NCBI RefSeq assembly: GCF_000426845.1
Contig: NZ_AUGD01000012.1
Span: forward strand, 124,001-188,000
DNA: 64,000 nucleotides
Reading direction: 5' to 3'
DNA from: Bradyrhizobium sp. in8p8
GTDB taxonomy: Bacteria > Pseudomonadota > Alphaproteobacteria > Rhizobiales > Xanthobacteraceae
Below the pieces are notes generated by a model. It worked only from the letters and a program-made list of their open reading frames with translations, made no database searches and was not told the origin of the DNA. Of this stretch, positions 44,821 through 53,480 are shown one piece after another (the first letter of the stretch is position 1; every line of letters begins with the position of its first letter). Both the position numbers and the translations under genes were made by a program.

Positions 44821-45384
44821 TCAGGCCGCTTTGGCTTTCGCCACGTGAGTAGCGATCGCGTCCATCAGCGCCGGGGACAGGCAGTCGTAGGGCTCGAGGC
44901 CGAGCTCCTTCAGCCGCGAGCGGATGCCTGCCATCTGCTCGGGCTTCACGCCCGCCTCGATCACCGAGGAGACGAAGGCGGCGAATTGCGGCGCCTGCGA
45001 ACCCTGCTCCTGGAACAGTTCGGGATGGATGAAGTCGAGACCATAGAACGGGTGGCCCTTGTTCTCGATGCGTCCGTACATGTGCGTGCCGCAGGCCTTG
45101 CAGGCATAGCGCTGGATCACCGCGGAGGGATCGACGATCTGCAGCTTGTCGCCGTTCTCGAGCACGGTGACGTTCTGGCGCGGGACCACGGCGACGACGG
45201 AGAAGGTCGCGCCCTGCGGCTTCCAGCATTTGGTGCAGCCACAGGCGTGGTTGTGCGCGACGTCGCCCTTGATGCCGACCTTGACCGGGTGATCCGTGCA
45301 TTTGCAGACCAGGGTGCCACCGGCGAAGCTGCCGCTGCCCTGCTTGATGCCGTTGTCGATCGAGGGATGGAGTGCAACAGTCAT
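44821..45384 (-). CDS. gfa: Glutathione-dependent formaldehyde-activating enzyme (Gfa)
   Basis: 187 residues from ATG 45384. Zinc-binding Cys sets of the GFA family are present: LVCKCTDHP, ACGCTKCWKP and ACKACGTHMYGR. Gfa is proposed to speed formation of S-hydroxymethylglutathione from formaldehyde. It follows adhC by 31 bp in the xoxF operon, so it handles formaldehyde released in the cell. Confidence 0.93.
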   Translation of the reverse strand: MTVALHPSIDNGIKQGSGSFAGGTLVCKCTDHPVKVGIKGDVAHNHACGCTKCWKPQGATFSVVAVVPRQNVTVLENGDKLQIVDPSAVIQRYACKACGTHMYGRIENKGHPFYGLDFIHPELFQEQGSQAPQFAAFVSSVIEAGVKPEQMAGIRSRLKELGLEPYDCLSPALMDAIATHVAKAKAA

Positions 45385-45415
45385 GGGTCGATCCTCCTTG
45401 TGTGATGGCTGTGAG

Positions 45416-46525
45416 CTAGAACACGACGACTGAACGGATGGATTTGCCCTCGTGCATGAGGTCAAAGCCCTTGTTGATCTCCTCGAGCTTCAGCACGTGG
45501 GTGATCATCGGATCGATCTGGATCTTTCCGTTCATGTACCAGTCGACGATCTTCGGCACGTCGGTGCGCCCGCGTGCGCCGCCGAAGGCGGTGCCGCGCC
45601 AGTTGCGCCCGGTGACGAGCTGGAAGGGGCGCGTGGAGATCTCCTTGCCGGCTTCGGCGACGCCGATGATGATCGAGGTGCCCCAGCCGCGGTGGCAGGC
45701 TTCCAAGGCCTGACGCATCACAGTGGTGTTGCCGGTGCAGTCGAAGGTGTAGTCGGCGCCGCCGTCAGTGAGGCCAACGAGGTGCTGGACGATGTCGCCG
45801 GTCACCTTCTTCGGGTTGACGAAGTGGGTCATGCCGAACCGCTTGCCCCACTCCTCCTTCGAGTCGTTGATGTCGACGCCGATGATCTTGTCGGCGCCGG
45901 CCATCTTGGCCCCCTGGATGACGTTGAGGCCGATGCCGCCAAGGCCGAACACGACCACGTTTGCGCCCGGCTCGACTTTCGCGGTGTTGACAACGGCCCC
46001 GACGCCGGTGGTGACGCCGCAGCCGATGTAGCAGCTCTTGTCGAACGGCGCGTCCTCGCGGATCTTGGCGACCGCGATCTCGGGCAGCACGGTGAAGTTC
46101 GAGAACGTCGAGCAGCCCATATAGTGGTAGATCGGCTTGCCCTTGTAGGAGAAACGGCTGGTGCCGTCGGGCATCACGCCCTTGCCCTGCGTCGCACGGA
46201 TCGCGGTGCAGAGATTGGTCTTCTGGCTGAGGCAGCTTTTGCACTGCCGGCATTCCGGCGTGTAAAGCGGGATGACGTGATCGCCCGGCTTCACCGAGGT
46301 CACGCCCGGGCCGATCTCGCGGATGATGCCCGCACCCTCATGTCCCAGGATCGACGGAAAGATTCCTTCGCTGTCGAAGCCGTCGAGCGTGTAGGCGTCG
46401 GTATGGCAGATGCCGGTCGCCTTGATCTCGACCAGGACTTCGCCGGCCTTCGGGCCCTCCAGATCGATCTCGACGATCTCGAGCGGCTTCTTGGCCTCGA
46501 AAGCGACGGCGGCACGTGTTTTCAT
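45416..46525 (-). CDS. adhC: S-(hydroxymethyl)glutathione dehydrogenase (class III alcohol dehydrogenase)
   Basis: 369 residues. Catalytic zinc site CHTDAYTLDG and GHEGAG, structural zinc cysteines CRQCKSCLSQKTNLC, and NAD motif FGLGGIGLNVIQGA. It oxidises S-hydroxymethylglutathione to S-formylglutathione with NAD+. Third gene of the xoxF-xoxG-adhC-gfa operon, joining methanol oxidation to formate production. No S-formylglutathione hydrolase gene is seen nearby. Confidence 0.96.
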   Translation of the reverse strand: MKTRAAVAFEAKKPLEIVEIDLEGPKAGEVLVEIKATGICHTDAYTLDGFDSEGIFPSILGHEGAGIIREIGPGVTSVKPGDHVIPLYTPECRQCKSCLSQKTNLCTAIRATQGKGVMPDGTSRFSYKGKPIYHYMGCSTFSNFTVLPEIAVAKIREDAPFDKSCYIGCGVTTGVGAVVNTAKVEPGANVVVFGLGGIGLNVIQGAKMAGADKIIGVDINDSKEEWGKRFGMTHFVNPKKVTGDIVQHLVGLTDGGADYTFDCTGNTTVMRQALEACHRGWGTSIIIGVAEAGKEISTRPFQLVTGRNWRGTAFGGARGRTDVPKIVDWYMNGKIQIDPMITHVLKLEEINKGFDLMHEGKSIRSVVVF

Positions 46526-46553
46526 CGTAAAGCTCCTCAGATTCTCATAGGGC

Positions 46554-46572
46554 GCCGAGAGATGGTCTCGGC
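46554..46572 (-). promoter_or_regulatory. Intercistronic hairpin between xoxG and adhC
   Basis: Perfect 7-bp stem GCCGAGA/TCTCGGC with a 5-base loop in the 60-bp gap. No U-run; it may mark an mRNA processing point or a partial stop that lowers adhC-gfa expression. Confidence 0.4.
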
Positions 46573-46585
46573 AGTCCCATAACGG

Positions 46586-47110
46586 TCATTTGTTGCCCAT
46601 GCAGGCGTCTTCCGCCTTCTTGTACGCCTCTGTTTTCTCCTCCTTCTTGGCGGGACGCTGCCGGCCCCATGCTTCGGTGGAGCGGGCGCGCAGATAGACG
46701 TACAGGTCGTCCATGTAGCAGGCGACGTTCGGATTGTCGCCGAAAGCCGGCATGACGTTCTCCTGTGCGGTCGAAATATTCTTGCGACCGGAGGCGACTA
46801 CGCCGAGGAAATCGCCGTAGCTCATGGTCTTGACAGAATCCTTGAGTGCCGGCGCGTAAGTGGAGCCCATGCCGTCCGGGCCATGGCAGACGTGGCAGTC
46901 GGAGTGATAGCGGCGATATCCGGAATAGGTGAACCAGTCCACGGTGCCGTCGGCCGAAATCTTGTAGGTCGGAATTCCTTCCTTATCGAGCCACTTTCCG
47001 TCGTCTTCCTTCTTCACGGCGGCCGGATCGCCCGGACCGTCCGCGATTGCAGTTCCTGCGGACGCAACGAAGATCATCAGCACGGCAATGACAGAGCAGA
47101 TTTTACGCAA
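46586..47110 (-). CDS. xoxG: XoxG-like cytochrome c, electron acceptor of XoxF
   Basis: 174 residues from a TTG at 47110, chosen because it directly begins a signal peptide (KICSVIAVLMIFVASAGTAIA) and has GAGG about nine bases upstream; ATG starts farther up lie in non-coding sequence. One haem site, CHVCH at residues 72-76. Acidic and Lys-rich ends. The gene follows xoxF by 80 bp, the normal place for the dedicated cytochrome of XoxF. Confidence 0.88.
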   Translation of the reverse strand: MRKICSVIAVLMIFVASAGTAIADGPGDPAAVKKEDDGKWLDKEGIPTYKISADGTVDWFTYSGYRRYHSDCHVCHGPDGMGSTYAPALKDSVKTMSYGDFLGVVASGRKNISTAQENVMPAFGDNPNVACYMDDLYVYLRARSTEAWGRQRPAKKEEKTEAYKKAEDACMGNK

Positions 47111-47144
47111 GAGATTGTCCTCGAGGCGTTCGGTGGAGACGAGC

Positions 47145-47171
47145 CGGCGCGTGGAGTTGATCCACGCGCCG
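47145..47171 (-). promoter_or_regulatory. Intercistronic hairpin between xoxF and xoxG
   Basis: Perfect 11-bp stem (CGGCGCGTGGA/TCCACGCGCCG) with a 5-base loop, 19 bp after the xoxF stop. No U-run follows. It could stabilise the xoxF part of the message or reduce read-through, giving more XoxF than XoxG. Confidence 0.55.
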
Positions 47172-47190
47172 AAGCGATGCTGAGCGAGGC

Positions 47191-48996
47191 CTAGTTCGGC
47201 AGCGAGAACACGGTCAGCGTACCGCCGAGTGCCGTGTAGTTGCTCAGAGCCGCATAGCCGCCGACTGCACCGAGACCTGCGGTCGGATCGGTCAAGCCTG
47301 CCGCCAGACCGATGCCGGCCCAACCACCTACGCCGGAGAGCACGGCAATGTACTGCTTGCCGTTGTTCTCATAGGTGGTGACGTTGCCGATGATGCCGGA
47401 CGGAGTCTTGAACTTGTAGAGCTCCTTGCCCGACTTGGCGTCGACCGCCTTCAGGTAGCCTTCGAGTGTGCCGTAGAACACCACGCCACCTGCCGTTGCG
47501 AGCGCACCAGACCAGACCGAGAACTGCTCCTTGTTCGACCAGACGATCTTGCCCGTCTTGTTGTCCCAGGCGATGAAGTTGCCCATGTGGCTCTCACCCG
47601 GGGGCGGGTACATCGAGAGCGTCGCACCCACATAGGGCTGGCCCGCGGTGTAGCTCACCTTGAACGGCTCGTAGTCCATGCAGACGTGGTTGGTCGGGAC
47701 GTAGAACAGCTGCGTGTCCGGCGAGTAGGCCGCCGGCTGCTGGTCCTTGGTGCCGAGCGCGGCCGGGCAGATGCCCTTCGTGTTCTTGTCCTCTCCGCCG
47801 TGCTCGGTCGAATATTGAGCAACGACTTTCGGCCGGCCGTAGGTCGGCGAGTTCTTGTCCATGTCGACGCCGCTGGTCCAGTTCACCTTCGGGTCGTACT
47901 TCTCGGCGACCAGCAATTCGCCCGTCTCACGGTCCATGGTGTAGGCAAGGCCGTTGCGGTCGAAGTGCGTCAGCAGCTTGCGGTTCTGGCCGTTAATCTG
48001 CTGATCGGTGAGGATCATTTCGTTGACGCCGTCATAGTCCCACTCGTCGTGCGGCGTCATCTGGTACACCCACTTCGCCATGCCGGTGTCGGCATCGCGC
48101 GCGAAGATCGTCATCGACCATTTGTTGTCGCCGGGTCGCTGCTTCGGGTTCCAGGTCGAGGGATTGCCCGATCCGTAATAGACGAGGTTCAGAGCGGGAT
48201 CGTAGGAAATCCAGCCCCAGGTGCAGCCGCCGCCGATCTTCCACTGATCGCCCTGCCAGGTCTTGAGGGACGAGTCGGGGCCGACCGGCTTGCCGAGCGA
48301 CATCGTCTTGGCGGGATCGACCTTGATCTGGTCGTCCGGGCCCTCGGAATAGGCACGCCAGACTTGTTTGCCAGACTTGAGGTCGTATGCGGTCAGATGG
48401 CACTGCACGCCGAACTCGCCGCCGGAAATGCCGACCATGACCTTGTCCTTGACGACCAGGGCGGACGAAGTGCCAGTCTCGCCCTTTGCCGGATTGCCGT
48501 TGGTGGCGGACCACGCAACCTGACCCGTCTTGGCATCGAGCGCGACGAGATTGGTGTCGGCCTGATGCAGGATGATCTTGCCGTCACCGTAGGCCAGGCC
48601 GCGATTGACGGTGTCGCAGCACATCACCGGAATGACATTGGGATCCTGCTTCGGCTCGTACTTCCATACGATCTTGTTCTCCTGCGAAAGGTCCATTGCG
48701 TAGACCTTGTTCGGGAACGGCGTGTGGACGTACATCATGTTGCCGATGATCAGCGGTCCCCCTTCATGGCCGCGCAACACGCCGGTCGAGAAGGTCCAGG
48801 CGACCTGGAGCTTGCCCACGTTTTGTGCGGTGATCTGGTTCAGCTTCGAATAGCGGGTGTTGGCGTAGTCGCCCGCCGGCATCACCCAGTCCTTCGGGTT
48901 CTGCGACATCTTGATCAGCTCGTCATTGGCTGAAGCGCCGCCGGCGGCGAGAGCCGCCGCCGAACCAAGACAGGTCGCCAGTAGCACCTTGCGCAT
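47191..48996 (-). CDS. xoxF: XoxF, lanthanide-dependent methanol dehydrogenase
   Basis: 601 residues from ATG 48996, with GGAGG seven bases upstream (another ATG lies six bases earlier). A signal peptide ends at SAN. The PQQ-covering disulfide is Cys126-Cys127 (CCDTVNRG). Metal ligands Glu194 and Asn278 are present, and catalytic Asp320 is followed by Asp322 (EWDYDGVNEM), the XoxF lanthanide ligand, where calcium-type MxaF has Ala. It oxidises methanol to formaldehyde (or formate) in the periplasm. No mxaF is seen in the window. Confidence 0.96.
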   Translation of the reverse strand: MRKVLLATCLGSAAALAAGGASANDELIKMSQNPKDWVMPAGDYANTRYSKLNQITAQNVGKLQVAWTFSTGVLRGHEGGPLIIGNMMYVHTPFPNKVYAMDLSQENKIVWKYEPKQDPNVIPVMCCDTVNRGLAYGDGKIILHQADTNLVALDAKTGQVAWSATNGNPAKGETGTSSALVVKDKVMVGISGGEFGVQCHLTAYDLKSGKQVWRAYSEGPDDQIKVDPAKTMSLGKPVGPDSSLKTWQGDQWKIGGGCTWGWISYDPALNLVYYGSGNPSTWNPKQRPGDNKWSMTIFARDADTGMAKWVYQMTPHDEWDYDGVNEMILTDQQINGQNRKLLTHFDRNGLAYTMDRETGELLVAEKYDPKVNWTSGVDMDKNSPTYGRPKVVAQYSTEHGGEDKNTKGICPAALGTKDQQPAAYSPDTQLFYVPTNHVCMDYEPFKVSYTAGQPYVGATLSMYPPPGESHMGNFIAWDNKTGKIVWSNKEQFSVWSGALATAGGVVFYGTLEGYLKAVDAKSGKELYKFKTPSGIIGNVTTYENNGKQYIAVLSGVGGWAGIGLAAGLTDPTAGLGAVGGYAALSNYTALGGTLTVFSLPN

Positions 48997-49002
48997 AGTC
49001 AT

Positions 49003-49510
49003 TCCTCCGTTGGTCTCGTTTATTGTTTCCGAAGCATTGCTCAATCGCCGGGCTTCCCGTCCGGCGTCTGCTCGTGCAGGGCGGTCACGATTGGGACCAG
49101 AAACGATGCTTGTGCTGTTTCCTCCTCCTGATGAGAGCCACGGGTCCACGTGCAGGAGCGGCCCGTTCTTGTTGTTCCTGCCATCATCCCTACCCACTTC
49201 ACCATTGGGAAACTTGCCCAAGAGAGAAGCCGGTTTGCTCGACAGCGCACGGGGGCAAAGATTTTGATTTTGCAGTAGCGAATTCAGTTGCTTCCGCCCC
49301 GACTTCGGGCCGCTTTCAACGCTCAGGTTCCCCTTGACGGCGCTGCAACTAAGGCGGAGGATTGACTTTGAAGAGCGGCAATGGAACGCGGCGCTTGTTC
49401 CACAAGATTGCTCAAATTCGAGGTAACGTCGACGCAGTCACGGCTGAGGGCTCCAGCAGCGCTGGTCGCGATTCGCATCGAATCTCCGGATCAAACCAGT
49501 GGCTGGATTA
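49003..49510. promoter_or_regulatory. Divergent promoter region of xoxF and the AraC regulator
   Basis: 508 bp without a gene. Two inverted repeats stand out: TTGGG-N7-CCCAA at 49205-49221 and a perfect GATTCG-CAT-CGAATC at 49470-49484, only 27 bp before the AraC start and therefore a candidate autoregulatory site. Promoter elements were not resolved. Confidence 0.45.
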
Positions 49511-50479
49511 ATGTCCGACACCATTCACACGCTCTCGACGACCGGAATGACGCCGAAGCGGCAGATCCAGAGCTGGATCGACGGACTGACGAGCCTGTGT
49601 GGGCATTTCGAGGTCGATCCGCTGGAGGCGTCCTCGCTCGAGGGCCGCATCGACTACACGAGCGTCTCGCGCCTGAAGCTCTGCCAAATCGAGGTGAGCC
49701 AGCATCGCATCGCGCACACGTTGGCGCGTGCCAAGGCCAATGAGCACCCCTACATCAAGATCCACTTCCAAACCTACGGGGTGTCTTATTTCGAACAAGA
49801 AGGCCGTCACATCGAAATCAACCCTGGCGACATCATCGCCTACGATGTCTCGTGTCCGCATTCGATCATCAGCCCGGCCTTCACGCGTCACGACGTGGTG
49901 ATCGTGCCGAAGGCACTGCTGCGCGACCGCGGATTCCCGTCGCAGCGGATGCCCGCCTGCAAGCTGTCGTCGAAGACAGGGACAGGGCGGATCGCCCATG
50001 ACTTCGTGCACGCTACATTCGACGAGGCGGCAAAGCTGTCGGCGAACAGCGCGGTCGGCGTCGCCGACTCGCTGATCGACCTGTTGTTGCTGCCGCTGCG
50101 CGAGGCCGACACGATGTTCGATCGTGTCGGGCCGGAAGCGATGTATGTGCGCGCGCAGTTCTTCATCCGCGAGCACTTGCGCGATCCGGATCTGTGCATC
50201 GACCAGATCTCGGCCGAGCTCGGCTGCTCCAAGCGCTATCTGCACATGTTGTTCTCGGAGCGCGGCACCACGGTGAGTGACTACATCTGGCAGGCGCGGT
50301 TGCAGAACTGTCGCCAGGAGCTCGAGGCTCACGCCGGCAAGACCATCACCGACGTCGCGTTCTCGTGGGGCTTCTCCAGCTCGTCGCATTTCAGCCGGGT
50401 GTTCCGGAAGTATTTTGGCGTGGTGCCGTCCTCGATCCACAAGGCGCAGCAGGGCACCGCGAACTCGGGCGGGCATTAG
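49511..50479 (+). CDS. AraC-family transcriptional regulator
   Basis: 322 residues from ATG 49511. The N-terminal half is an AraC-binding-like cupin region (HFQTYGVSYFEQEGRHIEINPGDII); the C-terminal half has two helix-turn-helix motifs (ISAELGCSKRYLHMLFSERG and ITDVAFSWGFSSSSHFSRVFRKYFG). It is divergent from xoxF and is the only regulator in the island, so it probably controls xoxF or the neighbouring quinoprotein genes. Effector unknown. Confidence 0.9.
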   Translation: MSDTIHTLSTTGMTPKRQIQSWIDGLTSLCGHFEVDPLEASSLEGRIDYTSVSRLKLCQIEVSQHRIAHTLARAKANEHPYIKIHFQTYGVSYFEQEGRHIEINPGDIIAYDVSCPHSIISPAFTRHDVVIVPKALLRDRGFPSQRMPACKLSSKTGTGRIAHDFVHATFDEAAKLSANSAVGVADSLIDLLLLPLREADTMFDRVGPEAMYVRAQFFIREHLRDPDLCIDQISAELGCSKRYLHMLFSERGTTVSDYIWQARLQNCRQELEAHAGKTITDVAFSWGFSSSSHFSRVFRKYFGVVPSSIHKAQQGTANSGGH

Positions 50480-50572
50480 GCGTCTTGAGGCAACTCGCGC
50501 CGCGCGGCTAAATTCACGCCGGCGTTGCGATGTGGGGAATGCCGGCGCCACCAAAGCGACCAGCAGCACGGC

Positions 50573-50749
50573 TTAGCCTGGCATCACGCTCCAGTGCAGC
50601 CGGCGCAACCGTCGTGCGGCATTGGCATCCCCGGCGTCTCTCGCGCTGAGCTGGTTGTCTACCCGTCTCATGAACCGGCGTCCTCCCCAGGTCGCCAGGG
50701 CCACGATCATGCCGAGGAGGAGAGGCGCCATCCCGATGATGCCGATCAC
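50573..50749 (-). CDS. Possible small one-helix membrane protein
   Basis: A 58-codon frame from GTG 50749. The product starts with a hydrophobic helix (VIGIIGMAPLLLGMIVALATW) and ends in a basic, helical tail (ARRLRRLHWSVMPG), a common small inner-membrane protein layout. The ribosome-binding site is weak. The rest of 50480-51000 holds nothing recognisable. Confidence 0.35.
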   Translation of the reverse strand: MIGIIGMAPLLLGMIVALATWGGRRFMRRVDNQLSARDAGDANAARRLRRLHWSVMPG

Positions 50750-51000
50750 GCGTTGAACATTCCGCGCAGCAATTGGGCAACGGGTTGGATATCTAGCTCA
50801 CCAGCAGGAAGGCCGCGGCGCAAGCGTGAAATAGCTCATGGGAAAGAGCAGGATGATCATAGCGGCGACGGCATCCGTGACATCGGCCTTCGTCCGCAGA
50901 AGGGCACAATCATAGCGGGAAAACGCGCTTCCGAAACTGGGCTTTGGTCGGACTCCCGGGCGGAAAGGGAGCAACCGCCGTGCCGGCGATGTCGCGAAGG

Positions 51001-52002
51001 TCAGGCCGGCTCGAGGCCGAGCGACTTTGCGCTCTCGATCCAGATCGGCAGCTCGCGCTGATACAGCGCATTGGTTTCCTTGAAGCCGATTGCGGGTTCG
51101 AGCACGAAGGTCGAGAGAACCTCTTTCACTTTCGGATCGTTGTTGGCGGCCACGCAGAGCTCGGCGATGCGATCAACGACCGGCTGCGGCGTCGCCTTCG
51201 GCACGGCCCAGCCGGTGAATCCGCTCACCGTAAAGAATTTTGACGTCGCGCCCTGCTCGGGAAGCGTCTTGATGGCCGGGATTGCGTCGACCTTCTTCGA
51301 GTGCACGGCGAACACGGTGCCGCGGTCGCTTTGCAGGACAGACTGTGCGGCCGTGTAGCTGCCCATCGCGGCATCGAGGGTGCCTTCCAGCATTCCCGTC
51401 CACATCGGCGCTTCGCCGCGATAGTGCACCGGCTCGATGTTGAGGCCGTACTGCTTGTTGAGCTCGTTGACTGTCATGTGCGGGGCCGATCCCGCGCTGT
51501 AGGTGCCGAAGTTCACCTTGCCGCTCTTGCGCGCGAAGGCGACGAAATCCTCCAGTGTCTTGACCCCGGTTTTCGGGTTTGCCACCAGCAGCAGGCCGGC
51601 GCCCGGAATGACGCTGACGAGGGTCAGGTCCTTGTCCATGTCGTAGCCGGGGTTCTTCATCACCACCCGGTTCATGATGTAGGTGGTCGAGATCGAGCAC
51701 AGGATGGTATGGCCGTCCGGCTCGGCGCGGGCGACCTCGGCCGTGCCGATCGCGCCCGATGCGCCGGGCTTGTTCTCGATGACGACGGTCTTGCCGACCT
51801 GCTTGGAGATGAACTCGCCATATGCGCGCGCGAGTAGGTCGGTCTGTCCACCTGCGGGATAGCTGCAAATCATCCGGATCTGCCGCGCCGGCCAAGCGCC
51901 TTGCGACGTGCCTTGCGCCCATGCGTTGCGCGCAGCGAATGGCATGGCAAGTGCAGTAGTACCGGCGGCGATGAAGTGACGGCGATCGAGCTTGGTCGAC
52001 AT
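51001..52002 (-). CDS. Bug/TctC-family tricarboxylate-type substrate-binding protein
   Basis: 333 residues from ATG 52002. A twin-arginine-like signal (LDRRHFIAAGTTALAMPFAA) precedes the TctC fold, with IRMICSYPAGGQTDLLAR, VIENKPGASGAIGTAEVARA and FGTYSAGSAPH. Such proteins bind carboxylates or other small organic acids. There is no tctA or tctB next to it, as often for this expanded family, so its partner permease or signalling role is unknown. Confidence 0.92.
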   Translation of the reverse strand: MSTKLDRRHFIAAGTTALAMPFAARNAWAQGTSQGAWPARQIRMICSYPAGGQTDLLARAYGEFISKQVGKTVVIENKPGASGAIGTAEVARAEPDGHTILCSISTTYIMNRVVMKNPGYDMDKDLTLVSVIPGAGLLLVANPKTGVKTLEDFVAFARKSGKVNFGTYSAGSAPHMTVNELNKQYGLNIEPVHYRGEAPMWTGMLEGTLDAAMGSYTAAQSVLQSDRGTVFAVHSKKVDAIPAIKTLPEQGATSKFFTVSGFTGWAVPKATPQPVVDRIAELCVAANNDPKVKEVLSTFVLEPAIGFKETNALYQRELPIWIESAKSLGLEPA

Positions 52003-52119
52003 GATTCTCTCCCACATTCTCGCCGAAATTACTGTATCAGGCGGTCTCTGCCATCGGCTGCAGCCGAGACAGATTGGCGCATTGGTTACATCGGTCAGCT
52101 CGCGAGGCCTGCGCGCTGC

Positions 52120-52183
52120 GTCATTGGCCGACATGCCCGGTCGACGCATGGATTCCGGTTCGCCTGCGGCGCCCCGGAATGAC
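52120..52183. repeat. Short dispersed palindromic repeat
   Basis: Ends in GTCATT and AATGAC and contains ATTCCGGTTCGC and CCCCGGAATGAC. The CCGGAATGAC end is shared with the 99-bp element at 61361-61459. Looks like the short intergenic repeats frequent in Bradyrhizobium. Confidence 0.5.
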
Positions 52184-52189
52184 AGGCAA

Positions 52190-53119
52190 TCACCGCTGAA
52201 TGATCTTCGTCCAGACGTCGCCCAGAATCGCTGGCTCTCGCGGCGGCAGATAGGTGAGGCCGGCCTGCTTGCCGAACTCGGCGATCTTGCCCTCAGCGGC
52301 GAGCTCCGTCAGTGCCTTGTTGACCGCATCGATCAGGGCTGGATCGCTGGCGAGCCCGACATAGCCGCGATTGGCGCCGATCGGGTAGTAATAGCCGGAC
52401 GCAGTCACGCTCGTGTCTGGATGGGCGGCGCGATGGGCATCCAAGCGCGCAAGGTCGATCAGTGTCGCATCGTAATCACCGCGCTGCACTGCGCCGAGGA
52501 GGTCGTCGCGGCCAGGAACGAGATGGGTGATGCTGTCGATCAGGCGTCCTTTGTCGAAGGTCATCAGGATGGCATCGCCGAGCGAGCCGCTTTCGATGGC
52601 GAGACGAAGGCCGGCAAGATCGCCGATGTCGCCGATCTTGCGGCCCTTCCCCTTCGGCCCGAGCGCCACCGTCATGGGCGAATAGACGTATGGTTGGCTC
52701 GGCGCGAGCACGCCGAGCTCGACGCGGCGTCGCCGGTCCTCGCGCGTGGCGCCGGCGAAACCCGGCAGGCGCGCCGTCTTCATGCCCGGCTTGACGAGGG
52801 AATCCGTCGTCAGCGCGTAGCCGCCGAGCAATGCGCAGCGCCCGTCGGAGAGCAGCGCATTGGCCTCGAGCTGCGGGCTGGCATCCTCATCGAGCTTGCT
52901 CTCGAACCACAGGATCGTCAGCGGCCGGCGCAGGCGCTCGGCGACGGCTTGCGCCAGCAGCACGTCGAAGCCGGCATCCGGCTTGCCCTTTTGATGCACC
53001 GACAGCGGCGGCCGGTCTTCGTCGAGACAGATCTTCAGCGGATCCTCGGCCGCGTATGCGGCACGCGGCGCCGCCGCTAGGACCGCGGCGATGCTCCAGG
53101 CGACAAGCCAGCGTCTCAT
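52190..53119 (-). CDS. Quinoprotein-linked periplasmic solute-binding protein
   Basis: 309 residues from ATG 53119, overlapping the cytochrome stop by four bases. A signal peptide ends at AAYAAE. The fold is the family 3 solute-binding type (LKICLDEDRPPLSVH, GFDVLLAQAVAERL), related to MxaJ/XoxJ-like proteins. Third gene of the PQQ dehydrogenase - cytochrome c operon; no permease or ATPase is linked, so it probably assists the dehydrogenase or its cofactor instead of transport. That role is inference. Confidence 0.8.
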   Translation of the reverse strand: MRRWLVAWSIAAVLAAAPRAAYAAEDPLKICLDEDRPPLSVHQKGKPDAGFDVLLAQAVAERLRRPLTILWFESKLDEDASPQLEANALLSDGRCALLGGYALTTDSLVKPGMKTARLPGFAGATREDRRRRVELGVLAPSQPYVYSPMTVALGPKGKGRKIGDIGDLAGLRLAIESGSLGDAILMTFDKGRLIDSITHLVPGRDDLLGAVQRGDYDATLIDLARLDAHRAAHPDTSVTASGYYYPIGANRGYVGLASDPALIDAVNKALTELAAEGKIAEFGKQAGLTYLPPREPAILGDVWTKIIQR

Positions 53120-53469
53120 GGCTTCCTCCGGCTGGAGACGAAGGCCCACAGGTTCCCGATCTCGTCGTCGGTGAGGATGTCGCCCCAGGGCGGCATCTTG
53201 TTGTTCTTGCCGTTCTTCACCGTGGTGATGAAACGCGTCTTGTCGTCGGGTATGGCGCGCAGGTCCGGCGTGATGGTGCCGGAGTTCATCAGATTGGGGC
53301 CATGACAATGCGAGCATTTCGAGGCATAGGTCGACTTGCCATGATCGATCTGCGCCTGCATGGAATTGGCGGCAGCGTCATCGGCGCGAACGGTCGCCGC
53401 AAGCGCGACCGACAGCACCGCGACGGCGGCGATCACCGCCGCCGTCTTGTGAGACATCACTTTCAGCAT
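53116..53469 (-). CDS. Periplasmic cytochrome c (class I), partner of the adjacent PQQ dehydrogenase
   Basis: 117 residues from ATG 53469 (53457 is an alternative). A Sec signal is followed by one haem site CSHCH at residues 52-56 and the axial-Met region KNNKMPPWGDILTDDEI. It starts 11 bp after the dehydrogenase stop. It is expected to accept electrons from that enzyme, as cytochrome c550 does for ethanol dehydrogenases. Confidence 0.9.
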   Translation of the reverse strand: MLKVMSHKTAAVIAAVAVLSVALAATVRADDAAANSMQAQIDHGKSTYASKCSHCHGPNLMNSGTITPDLRAIPDDKTRFITTVKNGKNNKMPPWGDILTDDEIGNLWAFVSSRRKP

Positions 53470-53480
53470 CGTGTCCGTGG

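Noticed and set aside
47587..48933. 448-codon plus-strand frame opposite xoxF
   Set aside because: Arg/His/Val-rich product with no motif and no ribosome-binding site; it is the mirror of xoxF codon use in GC-rich DNA.
50525..51061. 178-codon plus-strand frame
   Set aside because: No ribosome-binding site, runs into the Bug-family gene on the other strand, and composition is non-coding.
52190..53119. Calling this gene a second xoxJ
   Set aside because: It shares the fold but is shorter and diverged, and is linked to the PedH-like enzyme rather than XoxF.
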